Shown: one piece after another, positions 10,901-22,058 of the stretch
Numbering within the stretch: position 1 is the stretch's first letter
Layout of the letters: every line of letters starts with the position of its first letter
DNA from: Trissonchulus latispiculum
Taxonomy: Eukaryota; Nematoda; Enoplea; Enoplida; Ironidae
Length of the DNA: 64,000 bases
Assembly (NCBI GenBank): GCA_030248195.1
Contig: JASAND010017918.1
Coordinates: forward strand, 1 to 64,000
Direction: 5' to 3'
The notes under the pieces: model-generated
Seen by the model: only the letters and a program-made list of their open reading frames with translations
Told to the model about the DNA's origin: nothing
Databases searched by the model: none
Made by a program: the position numbers and the translations under genes

Positions 10901-13900
10901 CATCCTTGCTACATAGAGATCTTGGTTCTGTGGACGGTCCTGGACAAATTTCTCTGGGTTTGTGTTATGTTTTCATTAATCAGTCATTAACAAGAAATAT
11001 AGTACGACCAAAAAATGTGTGTACAAACTTCGACCGTTCATAGCAGATTAACCTTTGAAGTAAACCCCAACAATGTATATATTTTTAGAAACCTCAGGAA
11101 CCCGAGATTTCGAAAATTCGGAAAAATCCGGAATTCCGGAATTCATTCACGGAAAATCTAATTTTTTAATTTTTAGCCCAATTTTTATCGCAATCTAAAA
11201 TTTGTTTCCACAATCAAATAGAGCCGGTCCCGCAGCATTTTCTTGCTTTTATAAGTTTTTCACGAAAATGCACCCAATTCCCGGAATTCCGGGTTTTCGA
11301 AATTTCCGGATTTTGAAAATTTTCTCTAATACCCCCAAGATTCAACGAAATATATCATATATCGAAACGAGATATCATTCGAAAGCTCTTATCGAGCTGA
11401 ACAACTTTTCTAATAGAATCAACTCTTGAAAATGCACACAATTCCCGGAATTAGCGAAACACGGATTTTCCGGATTTTAAAAATTTTCTCCAACACCCAC
11501 AATATGGGTATCATTCGAAAGCTCCTGATGAGCTGAACAAATCTTGTAATAGAACCAACTCGCAGAAATGAGCCCAGTTCTCGGAATTCGCTAATACCTT
11601 CCAAGCTTGTTTGAAATCCGAAATTCGTGACTTTCGGGAATTGGGTGCATTTTCAGACATCGGTTCTATTACAAGATTTGTTCAGCTCATCAAGAGCTTT
11701 CAAATGATATCCATATTGTGGGGTATTGGAGAAAATTTTTAAAATCCGGCAAATCCGGTTTTTTCGAATTCCGGGAATTATGTGCATTTTCAAGAGTTTA
11801 TTCTATTACAAAAGTTGTTCAGCTCGATAAGAGCTTTCGAATGATACCCATCTTGTGGGTATTGGAGAAAATTTTCAAAATCCGGAAATTTTGAAAACCC
11901 GGAATTGCGGAAATTGGGTGCATTTTCGTGAAAAACTTGTAAGAGCAAAAATATGCAGCAGGACCAGCTCCATTCGACCGTGAAAACATAATTTTGATTG
12001 CGATAAAAATTTGGCGAAAAATTAAAAATTTTAGATTTTCCGTGAATGAAACCCGGAATTCCGGATTTTTCCGGATTTTCAAAATATCGAGTTCTTGACG
12101 ATTCTAAAAATATATACATTGTTGGGGTTTGTTCCATTGTCTAATTTGCTATAAACGGTCAAAGTTTGTACACACAATTTTTGGTCGTACTATAGTAGTA
12201 GGACTAATTGTTGGAAACTTTAATAATCAATATTGCTTACCTAAGCGTTCAGCTTCTAACTTTAAGACTAAGTTTAGGTAAAGACTGCGGAAAATGATTT
12301 ACACATATAAATTTGCCTAAAACTAGGATTACGCAAAGGCTTAACCTAAATTTTGCCTAAAACACTCAGATAAACCAATATTTTAAAATTTTTATGCATG
12401 CTAAAATTTTTTTTCAGGAAAATTTTCCCATTTGAAAACATACTGAGTGACTCAAGAACGAAGAAAATCGGTTAAGGTTTGAATGATTAATTAGCATTTT
12501 TCAATTTTCAAAATCGTTCGATATTTGCCGCTTTTGCAACTTTGAGTAACTAATGCTCGACCAGTTACTTGATAAAATTTTTTGCGTTTTCATTTTCGTT
12601 ACCGCTCAGGCATCTACTTTAACGCAGTAAAAGCCGTTTTTCAAAATTTAAAAGTTAAGTTTTTTCAAAAAATTACCAGTTTTTGACCCAAAATTTCAAT
12701 ACACTGGTATCGAATAAATTGCATGTAGATATTAAGTCATGCTAAATATTCCATCTTTGCTGAATCCAAGGATATGAAAATTTTACCGCTACGACGCTTA
12801 TTGCATGTGCGATAAATTTTCAAAAATCTGCCCTTTCAATAGGGTTTCGAGAAATTAGTATGTTTACTTAATAAATAAGAAGATTAACCAAAATCCTATT
12901 CAAAAAGTGGGCAAAGTTTTGAAAATTTATAGCACATGCAATATGCGTCGTTGCGGTAAGATTTTGACACCGTTGGATTCAGCAAAGATGCAATATTTTG
13001 CATGACTTGTGTACACGCAATTTTTTCGATACCAGTGTATTGAAATTTTGGGTCAAAAGTGGTATGAATTTTACTACGTTAAAGCAGATTCTTAAGCAGT
13101 CTCGAGAATGGAAACGCAAGATTTTCTATCAAGTACTGGGGTCCGTTGCATAAAAGTTATTACTAATAAATTATTAGTGATTAGTTGATTAGTGTAGCAG
13201 TATTAATGATCAAAACTATTGATAGAAGCTACGTGCTTTGAAGGTTTTGGCATTATTTTGTAGGTAATGAACTGGCTGATTTAAAATTAGCGAAGATTTT
13301 CAATAGTCTTCGCATTCTCAGTCATAATGATCGATATTGTCAAGGAAAACGTGAATTTTTAACATTTTTTCTCTGTCACAGCCGGAATTTTAATTGCACA
13401 ACAATTTTGAATATTCAGTTTGCTAGAGCATCTCAAAAGCTACAAAACGACATATAACACATCCCTATAATTCCTCTATAATTTTAGTTGTTTTAAATAA
13501 AACTGCTACACTAATCAACTAATCACTAATAATTCATTAGTAATAATTTTTATGCAATGGGCCCCTGGGCGAGCAGCTTGTCAGATTTGCAAAAGCGGCA
13601 AAGATCAAAGTATTTTGAAATCAAAAAATGCTAATAAAAAATTCAAACCTTAGCCGATATTCTTTGTTCTTGAGGCATTCTACGTGTTTTCAGATTGAAA
13701 ATTTTCCTGAAAGAAAGAAAATTTTAGCATGCATACCTATGCCGGAGAAAAACGCCGATAAACCGATATTTTTAAATTTTTCAAAATTTTCCTCATGACG
13801 ATTTAGAAATTATATAATGTTATGAGTCTCCGATGAATATTAAAAATGCAGTATAAGTGAGCACAATTTTGTACACACACTTTTGTGTCAGACTTTAGAC

Positions 13901-16900
13901 CCAAAGCGCCCCCCTTAAGGGGGGGGCTACGAACGGTTTTGCCCAACTTCTTCACAGAGTCCTACCTTTTGGCATATGATTAGCTAACATATCAAGGTTA
14001 AATAGTCCTTAGTGGGCATTATTATATCTAACAGACATCGATTCTGGCACTACGCCAAAGTCGAAATTTTGGTGCAAAAATTGGGTTTTTTGAAAAAGCT
14101 TTTCTGAATTCTGGTGGATTAACGGTTTGACCAATTCTGAAACTTTTTGCCACAAATGTTAACTGTTACTAGTGCTAAATATTAAAAGTATTCCGGCTTT
14201 CGAGCGTTGCTTCCTTCTTCAGCTATAACAGCTCAAAGTTGGAAATTTGACAAAAAGTTTTGATGTGACCGTGCGCCGTTTTCGATCTAATAAAATTGGC
14301 AGCCCCTAGCCTACCCCAGCTTTTTACCAAATATTAGTCTCGAATAGGGGCAAACTGTCTGTGAGTTTCGAGAGTTTTGGTTTTCTGGTTTGTGTGCTAG
14401 CAAACTTTTTGTTAAGAAATAACCCTTATTTTTAGGCCTGAAAAGCTAGCTAAGCGCAGTAAAAATGGGGTCAGAAAATTTTTTGTCTCCGATTTTGCCG
14501 AAAAGGTCCTTATAGGGGTTATTTGGCCTGCTGAATTCGAATATGAAATCCGTTTTTCGATATGACGCTTTCTTCGTTCAGTATGCGCTTACAACTGTCT
14601 TAGATCTTTTTGGAGCGATCGCCATCCATACTTCGAGAAATCAATCTAGCATTTCTAAACATTGGAGCGAGGCTTAGTGACCTAGCTGTCGGCACATCCT
14701 GGTACACTCACTGGCCTGTAATGCGCAAGGTTTCAGCCGATTCTGCCACAGTAATTTGGAGTAATTGGCTCACATCTTCGAAATGGCACCAAATAACAGC
14801 GACAATATCGATAATGTAATCTAGCACTGCGAACGCAGGGATTAACGAAATCACGTCATTTTGACATAAGTTAAGACAGATACTTGGAGTATTAATTGGA
14901 ACAAAGTTGGGCTCCTTCGATAAACCACAGCTCATTAGACGTTAGTTAACCTCCACCCGTATAAACCTACAACACCCAATTTTTCGCACTTTGATTGTAT
15001 CGCACAGAAAAGTATGCACTGATCTAAGGATTATTTTACACGATATCAAAGCGCTATATGTCAGTACTATTTCGGGAAAATTTGGGTACCGTACCTTGCG
15101 CATAGCGATCAGGGCGAGGCAAAGTTTGTGTACGTGTTATGTCGAACTTTGGACCGACAACACCAACTTCTGATGGCTCCACAGGACGCTACGCTGCATA
15201 GAATTCTTTCAAACTTTAAACTATTTTACACTAAACCTAATACTATTATATGGCAAAAGACTAGCTAGCTTTTCCAACATCGAACTTTTAGTGAAATTCG
15301 TAGCCCCCCCTTAAATACTTAAAATATAAATACTTAAAATTTTGTGAAAATTGGTTCAATGAAAACATCTACGCTTTAGCAGAATGAAAGAAGTCTTTTT
15401 AGGCTGGGTCAAGCTCATAGACAATACCATCGCAATTGTCACGTGCACAAGCAAATACTTTATTTTACAACTAATCACCAGTTCTTTTTACCGGCTGCAA
15501 AAATGACCACCACTTCAAAATAGTTCCTTGCATAATTATCGTTCCATCTCTCGCGTAGTCTTTCTAAAAATCATTCCTCGTTTTCCCACACGTGACAGCA
15601 ATGCTAGCCTAAGCTTGAAGAAGCCCCGAATCGAAATCTTCTGATGCGACCCAGGAAACTAAAATGTGGTATCAATCAACACAACACAGACTCCACCTAC
15701 GTCTGCAAAATTATGCAAAATATCATGGAATTCTGTCAAAAATGTATTTCGCCAGTTGAATATCGTATGGTGTCACGAAAAGTGGGGGGGGGGGGGGGTC
15801 GAACCGGTTCTTTGGTGCCTGGCGAGACAGATGAGAACGGTCAAGTATTTTTAGACACTCACGTCATAGTATATTCATGCAAAAAAATGAAACCAGTCCA
15901 AGAAATTTGGGGCACCCCCATTTTAGTCTTCCCCCAATTTAAATAGTTAAGTGATTACATAATGTTCGCTTTTAAGGGGGGGGGGGTCGCTTTTTTTGGG
16001 CGATTTTTCGACCATCGCCTATTTTGCTCATTTTTACATAGTTTGTACTCCCAATGGTTCCGCGAAACAAGACAAGTGCGTTTTGCGCAATATTGCTTCT
16101 ATCGTTCTGTAGAGTCCTTCAAAGGTGGTTCCGACATGTGTTAAACATAGGAAAATGATAAAGTTAAGGTAAAAAAGTTTGTGTCCAAAAAATTTTTCGC
16201 TGTGTGAGAGACCCAGCTCTGAAATTTTTTCACACTTGTTAAGGACATAATGTAGAGTGCAGCGAGTGACTTTGGTGCAATTCTGTTGAGAATTGGTATT
16301 TTTGGAAATAGCCAAACACGGAATTTTCACAAATTCTGACTTTAAAACTTTGCCAAAATTCCAATTCTCAACAGAATTGCACCAAAGTCACTCGCTGCAC
16401 TCTACATTATGTCCTTAACAAGTGTGAAAAAATTTCAGAGCTGAGTCTCTCACACAGCGAAAAATTTTTTGGACACAAACTCTTTTACCTTAACTTTTTC
16501 ATTTTCCTATGTTTAACACATGTCGGAGTCACCTTTGAAGGACTCTACAGAACGACAGAAGCAATATTACGCAAAACGCACTTGTCTTGTTTCGCGGACC
16601 CATTGGGAGTACAAAATATGTAAAAATGAGCAAAATCGGCGAAGGTCGAAAAATCGCCCAAAAAAAAGCGACCCCCCCCCCTTAACAATTGAACGAACGT
16701 CGTATATGATTAGATGAAAACATTGTTGACGAAGTCGAAATTGTGATCATCTTTATCCTCTACGTATATGTCTCATTTCAGACTCGGTGGCGAAAGATCT
16801 TGGCTTCAAAACTGAAGAATTGCTGGCATCTTTGCCAGACGACGCATTTGCAGAAGTGCTCACTGCCGAAACCTCTTCAGGTGGGTTCATCTGTTCCTCT

Positions 16901-18880
16901 ACAGTTGTTAGCTTAGCGGTGTGGAAGTGTCAACACCAACAGTCAAACTCCAATTTAAGGTGGTGATTCCTTTTAGAGTCATCAAATTTGAACCTTTATT
17001 ACGTACTCATTCATTAATTTAGAGTTGAGCAGCAATATTTATATCAAACTGTAGCGCAACATTGTCTCTTTTTAATGAATGCAATGAAGCTTTTTCTGGT
17101 GTTCCAAAATTGTTTTACTGCATTTTAGAAGGAATAAAATTTTTAAATTTTTTGCAGACTGAAGTAAATTTTTTCTCGAGACATGGGCTATACCATTCGA
17201 TACCTCTATCAAATAACTGGATAGCTTTTTAATTGTTATGAAATCGATTTTTGTGAACAACACCTATTAAATGGCAATATTCCAGCGTGCATATTATTAA
17301 ATACTCCGCAATGCATCCGCAAAAAAACGGTCTCAGTTTTGCAATAACCACAATTTCGATTATTACAGACACAGAAATACCCGTGGGTAATGACCACCCC
17401 TCGAATAGTTTGTTCTCCGTGCGATCTTCAAATCGATCCTTTTAGCTTAATTTTACGGCTTGCATAGCTCGATAAATACGTAATGGATTATTTGATTTCT
17501 GCAAAACTGACTAGTTTTTGACTCCAAATTAAGAAAATTTGTTATATCTCTCGATAGAGAAAAATTAGAGGGAAGCTTTCAAAAGCAAAAATGTAAATCC
17601 TGACGAGTTCTTTCTAATCAGTATAGCTACAACTATGCAGCTGCGAGCCAGCTGGAAATCTTTTAAATCCACCCCGAACTCAAACACCAACTTTTCGAAG
17701 CGGAATTGCGCCGAGGATACTAGAACGCTAAAATAAGTATTTGGAAAGTTTCATCAAATTTGAACTTGATTTGAGTCGTGCGTTAACAATAGTACCCCAA
17801 AGGAATCACCATCTTAAAACAGGCGTTGGCGTCTTTATTTTGACGCATTTAGATGGTATAGCCCATGTCTCGAGAAAATTACTTGAGTCTGCAAAAAATC
17901 TGAAAATTTTATTCCTTCTAAAAGGCAGTAAAACAATTTTGGAAAACAGAAATAGTTTTATTGTATTCATTGAAAAGAGATAATGTGCTACATTTTTATA
18001 TAAAGATGGCTGCTCAACTCCAATTGAGTAATAACGGTTCGAGAATTTGATGACTAAAACGAATCATCGCTTTAAAATAGGCGTTGGCATCTTTATTTGG
18101 ACGCATTTAGATGTCTATTAACTTAGCACATCGTTTTTATTTCTTAAACTTTCGTGTCTTTGGAATATTATAATTTTTTGACAATGTTTGGCCAAACAAT
18201 TATTTTTATCAAGAGTACATAAAACATAGGAGTATGACTGCTGTCATACTCTTGTGGGTTTATGTACTCGTGCTTTTATGTATCAGTGGAACACTCATAA
18301 TTCATCAGTTTTAGAACTCAGGCTTTTCTATTTTCGTGTGGCAAAGCCTGAATTAGCCTAAATCAGTTCTGACTTGTGAACATGGACCAATTCTGTGTGC
18401 TTTAATGATTTGATCTTGTACGTATTCTTGTTCAGTGCTTTTGCCAATATCAGTAAGTCTTAGTAAGCGTGTTGCGTGCATGTTTTAGGGCGAAACGGGG
18501 ATCTGACGGCGGGAACGGAAGTGGACTTGCAGCACGTTTTCGATCTCAGCAAAGACTCAGGCGACAGTGAGGAAGAGGATGATTCTAGGGACAGCTTCTG
18601 TGCCGACAGTCCGTCACAGCCTCCGTCAAGAATCCTGGAGGGAGTGGGCGCAGGGAGCGGGGGAATTCTGGATGGACGAAGGACAGTGGGGGGTTCCTCT
18701 GGACCCTCCATTCCCTCCCTCTCCTCCTCTGGCGGCGATACCGGTGGTCTGATGGCCTCTCTCAATAGCCAGTCCGACTGTGATCCCCATGGTGGCCTCG
18801 GAATAGACGATGGCCATAACTGGGCCGATGTGGAACAGTTCCTTCTATCAGAAGGCTATAGGCCGGCTAGGGTTAGTTAG
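7955..18880 (+). CDS. INO80D: INO80D/KANSL2-family (zf-C3Hc3H) protein, 3' seven exons
   Basis: Exons at 7955-8362, 9319-9520, 10195-10245, 10640-10739, 10886-10957, 16782-16880 and 18489-18880 join with matching phases into one open frame ending TAG. Introns begin GT and end AG. The second exon encodes a C3Hc3H finger: QCISEVGGSRC, KCLPWGNFCSQHM, VLFQYCAEPGCSNP and PGGPKCLDH, the spacing known from INO80D and KANSL2. Before it is a basic helix-like stretch (RRRIHCIRRLCSLASREL). After it come a basic tract (HRRKRRYYLGRSRRKRKH) and an acidic ELLASLPDDAFAEVL segment comparable to INO80D. The acceptor of the third exon is uncertain: the stronger site at 10182 gives an immediate stop, so 10195 was chosen. 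INO80D is a chromatin-remodelling subunit and KANSL2 a histone acetyltransferase complex subunit. The family is secure, the exact orthologue less so. The 5' end is outside the window. Confidence 0.8.
9319..9520 (+). CDS. INO80D: Exon carrying the second C3Hc3H zinc finger
   Basis: This exon is the strongest evidence for the gene. It begins after TTTATTTCAG with phase 2, so its first base completes an Ala codon with the previous exon, and ends at AAG before GTATGG. It carries the full C-x-C-x-C-x3-H / C-x-C-x-C-x2-H metal-ligand pattern of a zf-C3Hc3H domain within 67 codons, all in one frame. Confidence 0.85.
11000..12192. mobile_element. TA-flanked foldback MITE in intron
   Basis: The ends are inverted repeats, TAGTACGACCAAAAAAT at left and the complement ending TTTTTGGTCGTACTA at right, each flanked by TA. 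The inversion extends inward through CCAACAATGTATATATTTTT, GAATTCCGGGTTTTCG-type blocks and ATCATTCGAAAGCTC blocks, giving arms of ~450-500 bases. TA flanks suggest Tc1/mariner-type mobilisation. No transposase is present. It lies in the 5.8-kb intron of the INO80D-like gene. Confidence 0.7.
12405..13745. repeat. Large palindrome with ~0.45-kb arms
   Basis: The left arm (from GCATGCTAAAATTTTTTTTC near 12397) and right arm (ending GAAAATTTTAGCATGC near 13730) are inverted complements with ~80-90% identity. The centre is near 12875. The right arm is interrupted by the MITE at 13139-13564. A related sequence lies at about 53740-53910 (CGGTTTTTCGGGGAC, CAGAAAAATTTTCCCATC, AAAAATCGGTTGAG), so the family is dispersed. 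Confidence 0.65.
13139..13564. mobile_element. Harbinger-type MITE, CTG target duplication
   Basis: The TIRs match over about 60 bases (GGGTCCGTTGCATAAAA at left, GGGCCCATTGCATAAAA inward from the right) and both continue to GATTAGTGTAGCAG. The direct repeat CTG flanks the element (13136-13138 and 13565-13567). The opposite palindrome arm near 12555 shows the uninterrupted site. The terminus resembles that of the Harbinger element ending at 43435, which may supply the transposase. Confidence 0.85.
13915..15314. mobile_element. TTAA-flanked non-autonomous element, G-rich TIR
   Basis: The element is bounded by TTAA at 13915-13918 and 15311-15314. Its ends are GGGGGGGGCTACGAA and TTCGTAGCCCCCCC, and similarity continues to GGCATATGATTAGCTA versus TATGGCAAAAGACTAGCTAGC. 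TTAA target sites are used by piggyBac and Kolobok transposons. No coding capacity for a transposase is evident in its ~1.4 kb. Confidence 0.7.
15972..16685. mobile_element. TTAA-flanked palindromic element
   Basis: A near-perfect palindrome of ~330-base arms centred near 16325. It is bounded by TTAA at 15972-15975 and 16682-16685. The ends are GGGGGGGGGGGTCGC and GCGACCCCCCCCCC. Inner blocks such as AATTCTGTTGAGAATTGG and its complement are intact. It has no gene. Confidence 0.8.
16955..17817. mobile_element. TTAA element of the AAGGTGGTGATTCC family
   Basis: Left end TTAAGGTGGTGATTCCTTTT at 16955 and right end AAGGAATCACCATCTTAA finishing at 17817. The ends and the inner TTTGCAGACTGAAGTAAATTTTTTC segment match copies at 57.8-59.8 kb. 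It lies in the intron before the last coding exon of the INO80D-like gene. Confidence 0.75.
17818..18112. repeat. Partial inverted copy of the TTAA element plus flank duplication
   Basis: About 17853-18076 is an inverted relative of 16975-17210 (GCCCATGTCTCGAGAAAA, GCAAAAAATCTGAAAATTTT). It is bracketed by two direct copies of a ~35-base flank starting AGGCGTTGGC (from 17820 and 18078). This looks like a second insertion into duplicated flank, or a rearranged tandem pair. Confidence 0.5.
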
Positions 18881-19342
18881 ATGCTCCTGTACGTATGTAT
18901 GTATTATGATTGTGCTTGTGAGTTTTAGCTTGTAACAGATTAGCTGTATGCGCGTGTACGTAATATTTATATTTAGTGAGACGGCCTGGATTGTACACTG
19001 GCCCCCCCTCCTTTCTAATATTTGTAAATTATTGTAATATTACCTTTTCGTTTCTGTATTTGTTGTTTTTTGGATATTTGTTGTAAACATGTGCGTGTTT
19101 GCCCAAATATTATTTAACTATTACCCGTAGTTTATGGTTAGAGCAGCAGATGAATTTTATTTATAAATGTTTTGCTTCGTTTTTGTTGATTTATTGTTTT
19201 GCGTGTTATTCGGTTGTTTAATGAATTTAATATTGAAGAGATTATCATTTATTCAGTGTCAATGTGAAGTGGACAGACATGTAAGAATTTAGTGCTGTGA
19301 TAGAGTGGTACAAAGTAAGTGATTATGCAGTGAACAAATAAA
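18881..19342 (+). promoter_or_regulatory. 3' UTR of the INO80D-like gene with poly(A) signal
   Basis: T- and G-rich non-coding sequence follows the stop codon. The first good AATAAA is at 19337-19342 (context GAACAAATAAAACC), about 460 bases downstream. Further AATAAA-like hexamers occur later (for example near 20538), so a longer 3' UTR is possible. Confidence 0.45.
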
Positions 19343-22058
19343 ACCGATGGATAAAGCCGTTGCGTTTTGTGATTTTTTGGCAAATCATAAAGATGGCCAG
19401 GAACGTTTTTGTTCAATCTGTAAACATAGGAATCAAATTTTTGCTCTTCTGAATGATTACAATGTTATGTAAATAGTTTTACATAGGAGAGATTTATAGA
19501 CTGTATATATAGTTGTAGTAGGCACCAAAAGCAGCTAATCTCACATAGTATGCTTTTGGTGTCAAGCGGATGTGCTACTTTTAAGGTAGCGTCGACGTAT
19601 GTGTTGTTTTGCTGCAACAGACTTTGCTGATTTGAAGAGCACATTGGTTTCTACTGTATGGCACGGTGTTCTCGTGTGTCGTGTCGGCTGTTGTACGCGT
19701 GCATCCATACAGCACCTCAAAAAATTATTTGATTAACAGTATTGCTTTCAAAAATGCGTACAGATTTACTCAGAATCTTTTAGCTATTTTATTTTACGAA
19801 TTCCAAAACTGAAGTTTGACGTTGAAACGCCCATTGGATTTTAGCTGATTAAATTGAGGTCGATTAGCTTTGCGTATGACAGTAGGGTTTCATTGGGCGC
19901 CATATGTTTTGTGGTTGTTTTTCTTTCAGACTGCAAACGCTCGACATTTTTCTTATTTCAAATATTTTGATAGAGTTAAGTGCTCGTTCAGCAAACTATG
20001 GTCATATTGATAATGACTGGCACTAGAGGCACTTAATACCGAAAATTTAACCGGTTGTAATTGTACCCTCAAATTGATTTAGACTGTTATTTCCTGGTTG
20101 ACTAGCCCAATTCCAGATGACAGCCGGTTTATCTGAAAACAAAACGAAGCAACACGATTCCTATTCCATTAGCCATGTAGTACCACCAGGAGCAAATAAC
20201 AGTTTCTATATGTTGTCATACAGCATCAGAAAATTGATTCATTGTCTTGAGGTAAATTGAATTATCATAATGCAATTAAATTTAACTTTCTTTATCTTAG
20301 TTTCAGATCGTACTATTCCAGAACGACTGTGTCGTTGAGGTTTTGCGCAGGTTTCTGTAGCGTTTTCTTTGTTTCTTTGTTTGTCGTTGATGTATTTCGC
20401 ATTAGAGGCTGTGTGTTTCTTACTGCTGATTTTTTCTGTGTAAATTTACATTCAGTATGTAATGTCGAGTTTGTAATTTGTGTTTCCCTGTATATTTGCT
20501 ACTCACCCATTCGAGTCCACCCCTTCTACGTATATACAATAAATGTGTGTACCATTTTATGTGCTGCATACTTCGTGCTAACATGTTTGCACCCGACCAA
20601 AGGGTACGTAGCCAGTCTATTTCTATAACATCGTCCTTATTTCCATGCCAATGCTATTTTATGAATTTTGCTTTGTTTCTGCGTTTTCTCTATTCCGTTA
20701 ACTCCCGAGCTTCTTCGTGTATTTTGAAACATTTAGAAAGTTTTTTCTGCAACACGTTCGTTTCATGATTTTCCTCAGTATGTAACTGGCTAATTTTTGC
20801 TTTTGTTTCTGTTCATTTTCAGTAGTTTTTGTGTTTCGCCTCACGTTAGTTTTTGCCCTGTTTCAACGGGTGTACGTTTGCTTGTGTTGTCTCATTTTTT
20901 GTGCGAAAGGTTCATAAATTTTTTAGCTATTGCTTTTGCATTAAATCAGGTTCTAAATGAAAAATCACTCAGTCTATTTCAATTATCGCTAAATTTCAGT
21001 GCGTTTTCGCGTTCTGTAACAGTTTTAGATGAATTTAGAATTTTCCGTGTTTCCTGTAATATTCTTCTATTTAAGTCCCTTTATCTGACTTAAGAGTAAC
21101 GGTTAGGCACTAAGTACTAAGGAGGTGCACTTTTCGGCATTTTCGACCTCCGTTGCTGTTTATTTTACATGTTTTGTATTCTATATGATCTAAATTCTCA
21201 AAATTAATGTCGGATCTGTTAGGGTTGTTGGGTGACTTCCCTTCATTGATACAAGTTATTGATACTATTTCTGCATAATTCAAAAGTCAATTTAGTTTTT
21301 TGAGAGGAAACCTACCGCTGAAGCGTATATCCGGGCGGTTTGTCGCAAACTATCCACCCGGGCGGTCAACAGACTGACCCTAAGAGATCCGGTTTCAATT
21401 TAAAATCTCGTGAAAATTTATCATTTTACTACAAACTATATAACACTTAGCAGCATCGGGGAAATCAAAATATGCCAAAAGTCCCCGGCGTAAATTATTG
21501 GCAAAAGTACATTAGGATTAAATGAGAAGTCGTGGTACATTCCAATTTGATGTTTGTGAAAATTGAACTATCGAACAATGAAGGATTGTGCGAACTTCTA
21601 TGAAGGCCTGTGGTCGGGTGAGTCATTGTTTTGCTGTAGTTGTGTTTTCTGTATTTATGCATCAGTCTGTTTGGTAGTGTTGTACTCAAACGAAGTCTTA
21701 TAAATAAAGTTGACTTGTGCACTTTCATTGTACGTAGGTAGAAAGTGCCCTTGGCACAACAATCGACAACACAACAACACAGCAGTACAGCACTACAACG
21801 CCAAATAAATGGCTGCGAAAAGGCAAAGTTGAACTGATGCGTTTGCTTCAGCAGAACGATGTATCAATGATTACAATGACAGGAAGCCGCTTTGTGCATC
21901 ACAGGGAATCTAGTCAGAAACTAAAGTTATAGAAACCAGCTTTTGTCCCAAATAGAAAACAACTTCGGCGGGCAACTAAAATTGTAGGAACCAGATCTGT
22001 AACTGAATAGTGGATTCCCCTGATTCGTCGTTTTCAGTCTGTGGGTAGTAGTCTTAGG
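19343..22058. other. Intergenic, no gene recognised
   Basis: T-rich DNA. The longest frames (for example ~20257-20628 and 20797-21093) are Phe/Cys/Val-rich translations of T-rich sequence without motifs or repeat relatives. I see no RNA gene or mobile-element terminus here. Confidence 0.5.

Noticed and set aside
20257..21093. Frames of ~100-120 codons rich in Phe, Cys and Val downstream of the INO80D-like gene
   Set aside because: T-rich intergenic or 3' UTR sequence, with no motif, no splice consistency and no homologous copy in the window.
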